Source: Rhexocercosporidium sp. MPI-PUGE-AT-0058
Taxonomy: Eukaryota > Ascomycota > Leotiomycetes > Helotiales
Assembly: GCA_020746875.1 (NCBI GenBank)
Contig: JAGTJL010000007.1
Location: 496,001 to 560,000 of the forward strand
Reading direction: 5' to 3'
DNA: 64,000 nt
Positions 12,311 to 22,800 of the stretch are shown here, piece by piece. Below the pieces are notes generated by a model, which had not been told where the DNA came from, ran no database searches, and saw only the letters and a list, made by a program, of their open reading frames with translations. The position numbers and the translations under genes were made by a program. Positions within the stretch are counted from its first letter, which is position 1, and the number at the start of each line of letters is the position of its first letter.

Positions 12311-12775
12311 TCTGCAGCTATTCCAAATCGGTCAGTGGTTCTTTTGTGCTGCATGATGGCGTCGGCGATCGATCGTACCAAGCTTCCATCATTCCCAAGC
12401 CCAACCACATCGATGTGAGACACCCAATCTGGAAAGTGGTATACAGCAATTAGAATGGCCGGTCAGTCGGAGACAATCATCTGCACTAAGATATTTGAAA
12501 GGATTAATGAGGGTCATGAAGAATAATTTTCATTTCATCTTTGATTGGCTTTCGAAGAGGCTGTTTCGGACTCGTAGAAATGTGGACTGACTTTCTGCTT
12601 GAAGATGGCCTGATGGGCCCATCATCATGATTGAAACCATGAGATCATCAGGATATTCATCAAGAAAATGTTCCAGAGTTCATGGCGGACAGCAAATATC
12701 GTAGTTACCGTGAGGGGCAATGTTTACTTTCGAGAAGTGCGTCAGGGGCTCGCGTAGCGAGGGGTAGCTCACCAT
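12311..12775 (-). pseudogene. Decayed gene of unknown family
   Basis: On the minus strand, protein-like segments follow one another from an ATG at 12775: MVSYPSLREPLTHFSKVNI, LEHFLDEYPDDLMVSIMMM and, lower down, HIDVVGLGNDGSLVRSIADA. They are broken by TGA at 12680-12682 (in a Pro-Pro-stop-Thr context), by another TGA near 12520, and by TGA at 12463-12465 just before PAILIAVYHFPDW. The two TGA codons given with coordinates could be former TGG codons (G to A). The composition looks like real protein, but I do not recognise the family. Splicing could rescue some of the breaks, so decay is likely rather than proven. Confidence 0.35.
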
Positions 12776-15513
12776 GCCACCCTCACATTCCTGGTTTCCA
12801 AGGGCTGCCTGAGCTTATGATGCCTCTAAGATTCTCCTGGAAGATAGTCACTGTTACACGGCTAGCATCATATATCATTATCAAGGATCCAAGTCTAGGA
12901 TAGGAGTCCGCACAGAAGTTTTGCCTGCTGTGGAGTTGCCAAGGTGGGGTGGTCTCGGCTTCTTGGGTATCTTCCTAGAACATATCAAGAGGCTAAATTC
13001 GCATACTTTGTAACAGGATATTATATCCTCACAGAAAACGGTTATCTTATATTGACCGGAATCGTGTTGCGGCACTGCAAGGGCCGAGTTACGAACTACT
13101 TTCGAAAGTGCAAAACTAGATGGGAAGTTGTGGGGAACATGCAAGCAAGCAGCCATAGTTCGAAAGTGGGATGCATGGCCCAAAATTGAGCGAAATATGT
13201 CTTTGAAGAAATGAGTTGAATATTAAAGGGTTCCTAAGTACAGCATGATTATTGCTGCACGCTTAAGTCCCTCTCTCAAAGTCGTCGCGTTGACATCCTG
13301 ACTCATGTTTAGATTCTTCCTTGCTTGTTCGTGGATTTCCAGCACATTACTGTCTGTGCCAAAGCATTATCTCTGACACCTGTCTATGTATTTCAGACCA
13401 AGATCCTTGAACTCGACTCTTCTATTGCCAATTCCGAGTATGAAGGAGCGGAGACACGAGGGCCTTACCACGAGGTTGGGACCATAGCGAGCAGCCGTGA
13501 CAGTATCCCAGTTTTATGAAAGCCCGTTGTTCTTTTCTAAATGAGATCATGAGATACCACAGTGGGTTTTTATCGCCTTAGTAAAGCACAAGTATCCAAG
13601 CATGAGGAAAGCCGACCAGGTCATTAACAACACTCTCATGCTCTCGTAGCGAGATAAGGAAATGGACTTCAATGATGTAGTTCTAGAAGTATATATCGGA
13701 CGTGGCTGGATCGGGGTGGAGGAATAGGAGCAGTGCATTTGGCAAGCCTAATGCTTTTTGGTGCTGAGTTGTTGATATAAAACCACGTCGACGCCCTCTA
13801 TTGCGCAGGATCAAATCGCACTCCCAATTTCTAAATAATATGTTGGGACAGATCGTGAAGATGAATGAAACTGATCCTGTGTTTTCGTGGCAGTACAACG
13901 AGATATGGTCTTTCAGTCATGATCGACGAGCATAAATTGACAAATTGTGGTAGATTTATCCTTGTCTAAATGACTGTGTGAGAAAATACAGCCCGTCGAA
14001 AGGATACAAGACGTGCTTTGCGCCCAATGCTACTATAACGAAGGAAGAGGCTGTTGACCATGGGGATGATTGGCACTGAGGCTACAAGCGCGCTTGAACA
14101 ACAAAAGATAATGAAGAAATAAGATATAAATTCAGTATGCCTTCTATCGGTCACTTAGCCGTTGTCGCTGTTGTCACTGGGGTATGATCATAGTTCCCGA
14201 GACACTCACCTTCATTGACACGTTGTTCAAGGCTACGAGTGAAGCATTGACAGGGTTCGCTAGCTTGGCCATGGTAAACAAAGAAAAGCGACAGTCCTTC
14301 ACTTTTTTCGCACCGCAAAAAGGTAAATATTCAAATCCACTGACTCGAAAATAATAAACACTCCTTGAGTCGATTGAATCATCTATTAACGTCTGTATGT
14401 GAATGTGCTAGGAAATTTATTCACTGCTGAAGAGTACACAACAAGTCGCGAAACCTCCATCTTTCTTTCGTTCCAGCACGCTACTCTGCAACACATCATT
14501 GTTTTTCGACACCTCAAACGATATCTAAATCCTATCGACTGTTTACGAACCAGTCATCTTGAGGATGGTGTTTATTCTTGAAGGCTTCGTCGCCCCTATC
14601 GTACCAGATTTGGCAGATGCAGAGATAGTGTGGGTTGTAGCCTCATATCGATCACTGTGCATGGAGCCAGCTATTGGACTGTGAAACACACAATTGATGT
14701 CGTCCTTGCGGATGGAATAAAGAAAGCATATTCTAATAACCAAGTTTTCAAGCCGATATAAAGTGAGTTGAACAAGGTCGGTGATCTCATTCCTCTGTTT
14801 TATTTTATTGTTTGGTTATTCCATCGAGCTATCTCTTACATAAACTATGCGTACAGCGTTAAGTTACGCATTATTTAGGAATGCAAAGAACCAAGATATG
14901 GCGTATTGGCATTTGTGACTTTTCATTTTGCATGACTTCGTCCACTTACCTCCCCTATTAATGAAGAAAGCAAAACGAAACGCCTAATTACAACGCAAAT
15001 CATTAAAATGAACAAAGTTGTCTCATCCGACTTCGCTACTCTTTCTCATTAATTGGGGGTTTAAATCAATCACATCTCGTTATTGATAAAATAATCTTTG
15101 AACTGAAAATTTGTATACCACAAGCACCGAAAACTCGGCATTAACACAATGCAGGATGTTAACAAGCACCTATTGAAATTCATGCACAAGCTAGTAAGGA
15201 ACTACACTCCCAGTCTTTTAGTTCCTCAATGTAGCTTCCTTCATTGAAGAAAAACTAGATAAACCAGGGATACAAACAAACCAAGCATGATACTCAAAAT
15301 AAGCAGACCCATAATCATCCACGTACCATTTTCCTAATACCCACTCTTCCCCTAAACACACCATAAGCTCTACCTCCCTTCCCAAACATCTCGCACAATC
15401 CGATGACCAAATCTTGCGAACTCTTCCAAAAAGATTCCTAGAATGACCAGCAAACTAAGAACAAAATGAGGAAAGAATAAGTGACAGACTGTTAGTAGGA
15501 TATGCTGTTGTCT
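12776..15513. other. No gene recognised
   Basis: Only short frames of 60-100 codons are present, on both strands, without motifs. From about 14.8 kb the sequence becomes AT-rich and contains the 3' flank of the amidohydrolase gene. Confidence 0.45.
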
Positions 15514-17226
15514 TCAAAACCTTCCATCATCATGCACAACACGACCACCAATGATTGTTTTATGCACCTTTGTGTCTGGCAGTTGATCCAAGGGGCAGGT
15601 GATGGGGTTACGGTCGATTATGATCAAGTCGGCATTTTTCCCTGGCTGTAGAGATCCCATCTCTTCCCACCGCAAGATTTTGGCGCCCGATGTCCACATC
15701 CAGAATGCCTGCTCCCGAGTCACGACTTGTCGCGGTCCAGCATTCGAAACGCCGCTCGGGTACATGATGTGGGTTACGGCCAGCTGCATCTGCTCCCATG
15801 GGTTCGATGGACCCCAGTCACTGCTCGCAGCTGTGGTTACCCCTGCGTCAAGAAGGCTTCGAAGTGGGTTCAGCATTGGGAGAACTTGGCGCCCAAGTCG
15901 ATCTCTGTACATGTCGCCCTTGCCAAAGGTAAATGCAAGACTGATTGTGTGGTCGATCCCAAGCTCAGCCAATTTTGCTGGCTGATGCTCTTCTTCCATA
16001 ATCCCGTGTTGAATAATCCATGGGACCTTCTTTAAGTTGTATCGTTTCTTGACATCCTCCGCCTTGTTGATGAGTTCCTGCAAATCATAAGGGTTGCCAC
16101 AACACATGTTTATCCTGAAATTATTGGCAGCAGCAAAATCACAAATCAATTGTAATTGCTCGTCCGTAAGTGAGCGCGAACCTCGGGTAATATTGCCCCA
16201 TGGATCTAAATAACCCTTTGGCCAGTATAGAAGACCGCACCAGCAGGGACCGGACAGTCCAAACGTCGCGCCATCAATCCGTAGCCATGCCGAGTTAGTT
16301 TTTCTCATAGCCATTGTCTTTTCCAGGCGAGCTTGCAACTGTTCGTTTGTTGGTGGAGGTAATGGTAAGTGGCTTGGGTGTATCTCCGGCGAACAAGATA
16401 CTCTTAAAGTCAATAATGACTGGTCATCAAGTGATTTATATAGCTCGATCTCCTCGTCGAACATGGCATGCCCCTCCCATACCGCTGTAATGCCGTTTGC
16501 GTTGGCCTTTTTCATTGCTTGGATGAGTGCGAGAGGAACTAACTCTGGGGTGAAGAGGGGTGGCAGCTTCTTCACCATGGAACCCCAGTAGGGGTCAAAG
16601 TTGTAATATGCAATCACACTTCCGGTGAAGATGCCAGTTGGGTGACCGCTTGCATCTCTGTCGATCCACACCTTGCTCGTTGGGTCTGGGCTGGAGCTTT
16701 TGATATCTAGCACCTCTAAAGCCACTGTATTAAATGAGACCGTATTCGGGACTCGCGGAGCCCATGCCTGAATCATTATAGGGTGATCGGTTGAGCCTTG
16801 ATCGAGGACGTGCCGGTCAGGGAAGCTGCCTTCTTCCAGATCTTGCCACGAACGCCGGACATAGAAGGAACCCTCGCCAATAGGAGTAGTAACTATCCAC
16901 TCTCCTTTGGGAGTCTTGGAGGCTCGCTCCCGAATGAGTGCCACAATCTCGCCATGATTCCGGACCTCTGAGAGGTCTACCAAAGCAGCTGAATAAGCCG
17001 AAAAATGAAGGATGTGAGGGTGGGTATCTATCAAACCTGGGGTTATGGTTGCCCCAGCTACCGAGATGTTTTTGACCGACGGGCCAGCAGTTTCGATGAC
17101 ATCCTGATTGGAACCGATAGCGGCAATCTTGCCATCACGAATCCATATCGCCTGTGACTTTTCTCCAGTCGAATCAATCAGAATATTGGCGTCAGAATAG
17201 ACGATGCCAGCTTGTTCGGCGTTCAT
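15514..17226 (-). CDS. Amidohydrolase family protein (YtcJ/NfdA-like)
   Basis: A single uninterrupted exon, 570 aa, from an ATG at 17226. It belongs to the metal-dependent amidohydrolase superfamily, in the subfamily of YtcJ and N-substituted formamide deformylase (usually 530-580 aa). Seen in order: the N-terminal beta-sandwich strand with VYSDANILI; the metal-binding HxH at H69/H71 in TPGLIDTHPH; a conserved IIQHG at 404-408; the catalytic-type Asp D470 in SSDWGPS; and the C-terminal sandwich with MGSLQPGKNADLIIIDRNP (523-541) and TIIGGRVV near the end. No signal peptide is seen, so it is probably cytosolic. The substrate cannot be told from sequence. The usual H-x-IGD block of the subfamily is replaced by RINMCCGNPYDLQ (371-383), so one metal or substrate ligand may differ. 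The nearest plus-side sequence is the transposon nest, and its coding quality shows no decay. Confidence 0.92.
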   Translation of the reverse strand: MNAEQAGIVYSDANILIDSTGEKSQAIWIRDGKIAAIGSNQDVIETAGPSVKNISVAGATITPGLIDTHPHILHFSAYSAALVDLSEVRNHGEIVALIRERASKTPKGEWIVTTPIGEGSFYVRRSWQDLEEGSFPDRHVLDQGSTDHPIMIQAWAPRVPNTVSFNTVALEVLDIKSSSPDPTSKVWIDRDASGHPTGIFTGSVIAYYNFDPYWGSMVKKLPPLFTPELVPLALIQAMKKANANGITAVWEGHAMFDEEIELYKSLDDQSLLTLRVSCSPEIHPSHLPLPPPTNEQLQARLEKTMAMRKTNSAWLRIDGATFGLSGPCWCGLLYWPKGYLDPWGNITRGSRSLTDEQLQLICDFAAANNFRINMCCGNPYDLQELINKAEDVKKRYNLKKVPWIIQHGIMEEEHQPAKLAELGIDHTISLAFTFGKGDMYRDRLGRQVLPMLNPLRSLLDAGVTTAASSDWGPSNPWEQMQLAVTHIMYPSGVSNAGPRQVVTREQAFWMWTSGAKILRWEEMGSLQPGKNADLIIIDRNPITCPLDQLPDTKVHKTIIGGRVVHDDGRF

Positions 17227-18299
17227 GATTTAGGATAAATAGAGGGTGAGGACTAGTTCAGATCTCAATGGCAAATATGCAGTGGTAGGGAAAGTTGAGA
17301 CGGGGGGAGACCGTAAGATGTGAAGCAAGCAGCGTACAGAGGAGAACGTAAGATAAACAAAGGAGACAGTTCTTGCTACTTTTATATTTGGACCCTCTCA
17401 GAAATAATAACGGAGGCGTGTATGTCTCACGGTACTGTTTTTATTGTAACTATGGCATAGATTTCAGAACATTGCGGACACGGAGAAGACAAAAGTCCGC
17501 CTCTTTAACCAAGCGAAGCACCTCGACATATCGCGAAACAGATTATCAGCGCACTCTAAGATTTTCTTGCTATTTTGTTGTCTCTTTGAGCCGTCGATTT
17601 TCGGCCTTTCGGTCTTTTTGGCTGTCCGATTTCATGGACCTTTTTTGGTTCTCTTGAAATTTAAGTTTAATGACATGACCTTGGCACCTGCAATACCGCT
17701 GACCATGTGGGCGAGGAGTGCACTACTAGGGTTATACGTGCAAAGTGTGCAGCCTTAATGTATGCCGAGAGAAAGGAGGAACGACTAGTCGAGGTCTGAC
17801 TCCCTACAGGGCTGCGAGATCACATATTCCTTCTACTACTAGAAATCTATAGTAGGAGGCTTCATTCCCTTAACGTTACGTGAAATTACTAATAAAACGT
17901 AATATTGTTATAAATACAAGGAGCTGACTCAGCTCAAGATTAGAGTGAACGCGAATAGCGTTTGGACTAATCGAGAGTAAAGTACGGTTTAAAAAGTATA
18001 AAAATAAGTGTAAGTACACTTCCTCCGACTCGGCTTGGCTGGCGTAGACGGACATCCCAGTAATACAATAATGTTCATAATTAGTCGGAAAACGTGATTT
18101 TAAAAGCGAATACTACCCCCCCCCCCCCCCCCCCCCCCCCCTTTAAAATCTCTTAACCCTTACTTTGCGTATATGAAACTAAGGGTTTATAAAGGAAAGG
18201 GTAGAAGTAAGGTTACTTAGAATTTAAAAAAACACTTAAATGCTTGGCATATTACTTAAACTTTCTTAAAAGATAGGTGTATTCTTTGGGAGAAAATCC
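17227..18299. other. Amidohydrolase promoter, then AT-rich non-coding DNA
   Basis: The first few hundred bases should contain the promoter of the divergent-side amidohydrolase. From about 17850 the DNA turns AT-rich, with TpA-rich stretches like those in the adjacent retrotransposon, and contains a long C run. No gene is visible. Confidence 0.5.
18116..18141. repeat. Homopolymer run of 26 C
   Basis: A run of 26 consecutive C residues sits in an AT-rich context. Exact length is prone to sequencing error. Confidence 0.85.
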
Positions 18300-18307
18300 A
18301 ATGACAG
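18300..18307. repeat. Left 8-bp target site duplication (AATGACAG)
   Basis: AATGACAG directly abuts the left terminal inverted repeat. An identical copy abuts the right terminal repeat at 26034-26041. Confidence 0.85.
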
Positions 18308-18474
18308 CAGCGTGAGAAATGATTTGATTTGATTAGAGTCAGTTAATCAAATCAAATCAAGGGTTTTTAAAACTTAATCAAATCAAATCAAGTATAAATC
18401 AATTTAATTATGATTAAATTGATTAATTCGGACGTATCGGACTTAATAGTAGTACCGTAAATAACCGATAAATC

Positions 18475-18956
18475 TGTCACGGTCCGTGTATTTACTCGGT
18501 GTAAATACGGTGGGTTATGTTAATCTTAATGATCGAGAAGTAGGTATATTACGTATAATAAAATAAACAATAACTAATATAATTAAAATACTATTTTTAA
18601 TTAAGCATAAAGCTTTTATTTAATAGCAAACGTGCCAGTCTTTTATAAAACTTTTATTCCTTTTAAGACTATTAAGACCGCTAGACTTTTAGCGGTCTAT
18701 TAGTCTTAGCGGTCGTCACGTAAAGGAGTCGCGTAATTTAAAAGCTTATTTATCTTTTAATCGTTTATTAATAATAATATTTATATAATATATAACTTAT
18801 GAAATCCTAAGTATTAAAGTCTTTTAAAGAAATACTTTTAAAAGTAATATTCTCTTAATATACTTTTCTTAAGACTTTTACTTTCTTAAGCTTATAATCT
18901 TAAGTATTACGCTATCCCGGGGTCTAATAATCACAGGACGTAAAGCGTTCGTAATA
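18475..18956 (-). repeat. Left LTR (3' LTR of the Gypsy element)
   Basis: 482 bp, aligning end to end with the right LTR. It starts TGTCACGG and ends GTAATA, where the right copy ends GTAACA. It is preceded by the 5-bp duplication AAATC. Confidence 0.88.
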
Positions 18957-19194
18957 TTATCCTTTTCTTAGCTTAACGTAATTCTTACGCTTAAATAACT
19001 TAAAGAAATATTATATATATTTTATAATTATCTTTTCTTTTTATTATAATTAAATAAATATATATTAAAGAAAAAAATATAATACTTTTTAAAAAAAAGA
19101 AAGAATAATTCGCTTTATCTTACAGAATCGAAAAGAACGGTTTCGAGACGATACCTTATACGTTTTATACCCGAAATAATAAGACGTATATAAT

Positions 19195-19645
19195 GTCCTC
19201 CGAGTCGAGTCGTTACTCGGAGTATACCAGAGTTAATAAGAAGTATGATATCGAAATGCCCTTAATCGGGAGTTAAGATACTCTCGAAAAGGCGGAGGAT
19301 AAGTTAGAAGTAAAAGAGTATCTGGCGCGCGAGGCAAAAAAAGCCGCGCGTAATAAGTTCTTACGAGCTTAAAAAGAGATGACCGCGGCCTTATAAGAAG
19401 CTGCGAGTCGCTTTAATCGCTTAGCCCGCTAATAGAAGTTCTTAAAAAAGCGAGAAGCAAAGATATTTTATCGCGGCCTTAAGAATATAAATGAATTAAA
19501 AGAAGTAAAAGCGCGAAAGATTATAAAAAGAAAGAAGCAAAAGGCCTTCGTTACTCGCCCGCTTACTTCGCTATTTGCCGTCGATTCCGCTGAGTTTCCT
19601 TTAATCGAGCAGGTTTTACTTAACTTTACGGATTCGGTCTTTTAA
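19195..19645 (+). pseudogene. Antisense reading frame inside the retrotransposon
   Basis: On the strand opposite to pol, between integrase and the 3' LTR, a long frame reads as a charged coiled-coil-like protein: YLAREAKKAARNKF, EAASRFNRLAR, KFLKKREAKIF, RGLKNINELKEV and TSLFAVDSAEFPLIEQ. Its internal stops are TAA or TAG at positions where Gln would fit, for example between RA and KEMTAAL, which is the expected result of C to T changes in CAA/CAG. Similar Leu/Lys/Glu-rich proteins are familiar to me from many fungal genomes next to Gypsy elements. The function is unknown. The start is uncertain and the frame ends at 19645. Confidence 0.55.
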
Positions 19646-19899
19646 ATAAATCTTAGTTTTATAAATAAAACCTTTAGAGTTACTTAAAGTAATAAAAATT
19701 AAACTTAAATTCTTAAGTATTCTTAGATTATAAATACCCTTTTTATTTAATTAAGTACTTAACGACGCTGCGAAAACATTAATAATCTAAAATAATTTCG
19801 ATATTATATTTAGCGTTTAAGTTTATTAATTATATTTTTATAATAAAGGCTAATAATACTCCTGGCAGTGCTAGTTCGAGGAGAGATATATAGAATACC

Positions 19900-22800
19900 G
19901 GATGAATATTTATAATTCTTAAGAGTGCTAACTAGTAATTAATTAGTCCCTTAACTTTTATAATTTTAAATAATCTTAGCTTTTTATAATTTAATTTATT
20001 ACTTAATCGCTTAATCGTAATATTCTTTTTAAATAAGTAAACCTTATTCCTCTCTTTTAGCGTTAGTCTTATATTACGTTTTCTATTATAATAAATAACT
20101 AATCTTTATATAATAAATAAAATATCCGTTAATAATTTATTATATAATTACTTAAGCTTATCTCTTTATAATATAATTTTATGCGCGGTTTCTTAACCCG
20201 CGATTAGTATGTTATACGCCGTCGAGTTATACTTATAATTCATATAAAACGACGATATTCTAATAATTTCTTAATTTGCGCTATTATATATAAACTAGGC
20301 GATTAAGAGTAATTGAATCCAATCGTCTTATTTATAATTTATATAATATTAAAGATAAGTCTTTATTATTTAATTAATTCGTTTTATTTAGCCGTCGGTT
20401 TAAAGGTAAAATGCCGTTAATATTTTTTATTTTATTCTTAAGAGTAATATTAATATTTTCTAAAATTTCGAAGTAAAGAGCTTATTTCTATTTAAAATAA
20501 CTTTATTTAATATCTTATAATTTACGAAAATCGTTCGGAGGAATACTTGCGCTATTATCGGCGTATCTTATGTGCTTAATACTAATATTATATACGCGTA
20601 CTTTATTATTTTATTTATTATTATATAAATAAAATCGTAAATAATTCCGGTAATCGAATCCTTTAAGGGTAATAATTCGATTACGAAGTCTAAGGCGATT
20701 AATTTTTATAAGCGTAGCGGTGTCGTTAGCGACTTTATAAGCTCATACGGCGTATAATAGTTTGCCTTATTTTATATATATATATTATAAAACGAGATTA
20801 CGTCCTTAATTACTTTCTTTATTCCCGGGAAATAATATCTTTTAAAAAGCCTTAATAGTATCTTAATTATTCTTTAATATTTATAAGCCGGTAGCTTATA
20901 TTATTCCTTAACGAAGTTTACTTTATTCTTTATTAAGATATAAACTCGTCTTTAATATAAAAGGGCTTTAATATTAATAAAAAAAAATCCTTCGCTTAAT
21001 TACTTTTTTTATTCGGCTATTACCGAGTCGTTAGCGTAGTTTTTCCAGATTTCCTTAGGGGCCTGGCTTATCGTTATTAACTGCTTATAATTGATTATTA
21101 ACGAGTTATTATCCTTTTTAAATATAATATATGACTTATATATTTTATTTACGAAATATTTTGGTTTTTTATTAAGGACGTCGGCTTTAGCGTTTTCCGT
21201 TCTTTTAATATATAAAAATCGAAGTTTAATTATAAAGAGTATTTCGTATTATTGAACTTATCGTTAATTTAATTCTTTAATAATTATAAAATAAATAAGA
21301 TTTTTATAATCCGTTAAGATTCGTATTTCGTAAGGCGATCCCTTAAGGTAGACCTTTTATTCGCGTATTACGTTCATAACTCTTAATAATTCCTTATTAT
21401 AAATATCGTAATTAAGTTTTATTAATAAGAGTTTCCGTAAATAATATATAATTAATTATTATCTGCCGTCTTCGCCCGGTTAGCTCAGCACGGCCCTAAT
21501 AATATAATCGGAAGCGTCTGTTTCAATTATGATTTCCTTATTTAAGTCGAAGGATATAAGGACTAATTCTTTAATAAAAGCTTCCTTAAGGTCTCGAAAG
21601 GCTGTCTTTGCTTTATTATTTTAGTTAAAGCTTTTATCCTTATATATTAACTCTGTAAGCGATGCGGCGATCTTTAAGTAATTTTAAACGAATCGTTAAT
21701 AAAAGTTAGCAAATCTTAAGAAAGATTATATTTTTTAATATTTATAAGTTTAATTTACTTAACGACTGCTTTAATTTTTTAAAAGTTTATAACTAATCTT
21801 ATAATAATTATTACGTAACTTAAGAAAATAACTTTTTCTTTATAAAAATAATACTTCTTAAGTTTTAAGAATATTAAGAAAGCTTCTAGCTTTTTTAATA
21901 TTATTATAACGTCTTTTATATATTATTCCTTTATCTTAAAGTAAACTAAAATATCGTTTAAATAATATATATATATTATATTTAAGTATTATTATAAAAT
22001 ATTATTAATTAAATATTAAAATATAATAAGCGCGTTAATTAATTTAAAAGGCATAATCGTATATTTATAATAACTAAAACGTATACGAAATACTATTTTT
22101 TCCTTTTTCTTCTTTATTATCTTTACGAGATTATACGCGCCTCGTAAGTCTAATTAAGTGAAGATCTTAGCGCCGCTGAGCTTATCGCGTAACTCCTTAG
22201 CTAAAAGTAATACGTAATAATCCTTTTTTATAGCCTCGTTTAATCGACGATAGTTAATATATACTTTTCGTCCGCCGTCTTTCTTCGGTGCGAAAAGGAC
22301 GTTACTCCTTTAAAAGGATTTAAACTCTCGAATAAATCCTTTCGCTAAGTTTTTATTAATATATTTCTTAATTATTATTAAGTCCGTGATTAAATATTCC
22401 CGTAATAATTAGAATATTAGCTTTATGCTTTTAGCTAACTCGATCCGATAATTATAATCTTAATATTTAAGTCAGGCGCTGCTGCTTAATTCTTCTTTAA
22501 ATAATACCTTAAATTATTTATATTTTAATAGTATATTATTTATTATAAGGATTATTACCTCGTCCTTTGGCTTTTCCTTAAAAATTACGCTTAATTCTCT
22601 TAAGTCTTTTATTAATTTCTTATTCTAAAAACAGCCCTTATAATTATTAAATTCTAGCTTTTACGCTTTTTAATTAATTTTAAAATTATAAAATTATATT
22701 TATAATAATCTTAAGATAATATTATATCTTTTAATCTTAGTTATATCGAATTGAATATATTCGGAGTATCCGCCGATTCTTATATATAATATTTTTATTT

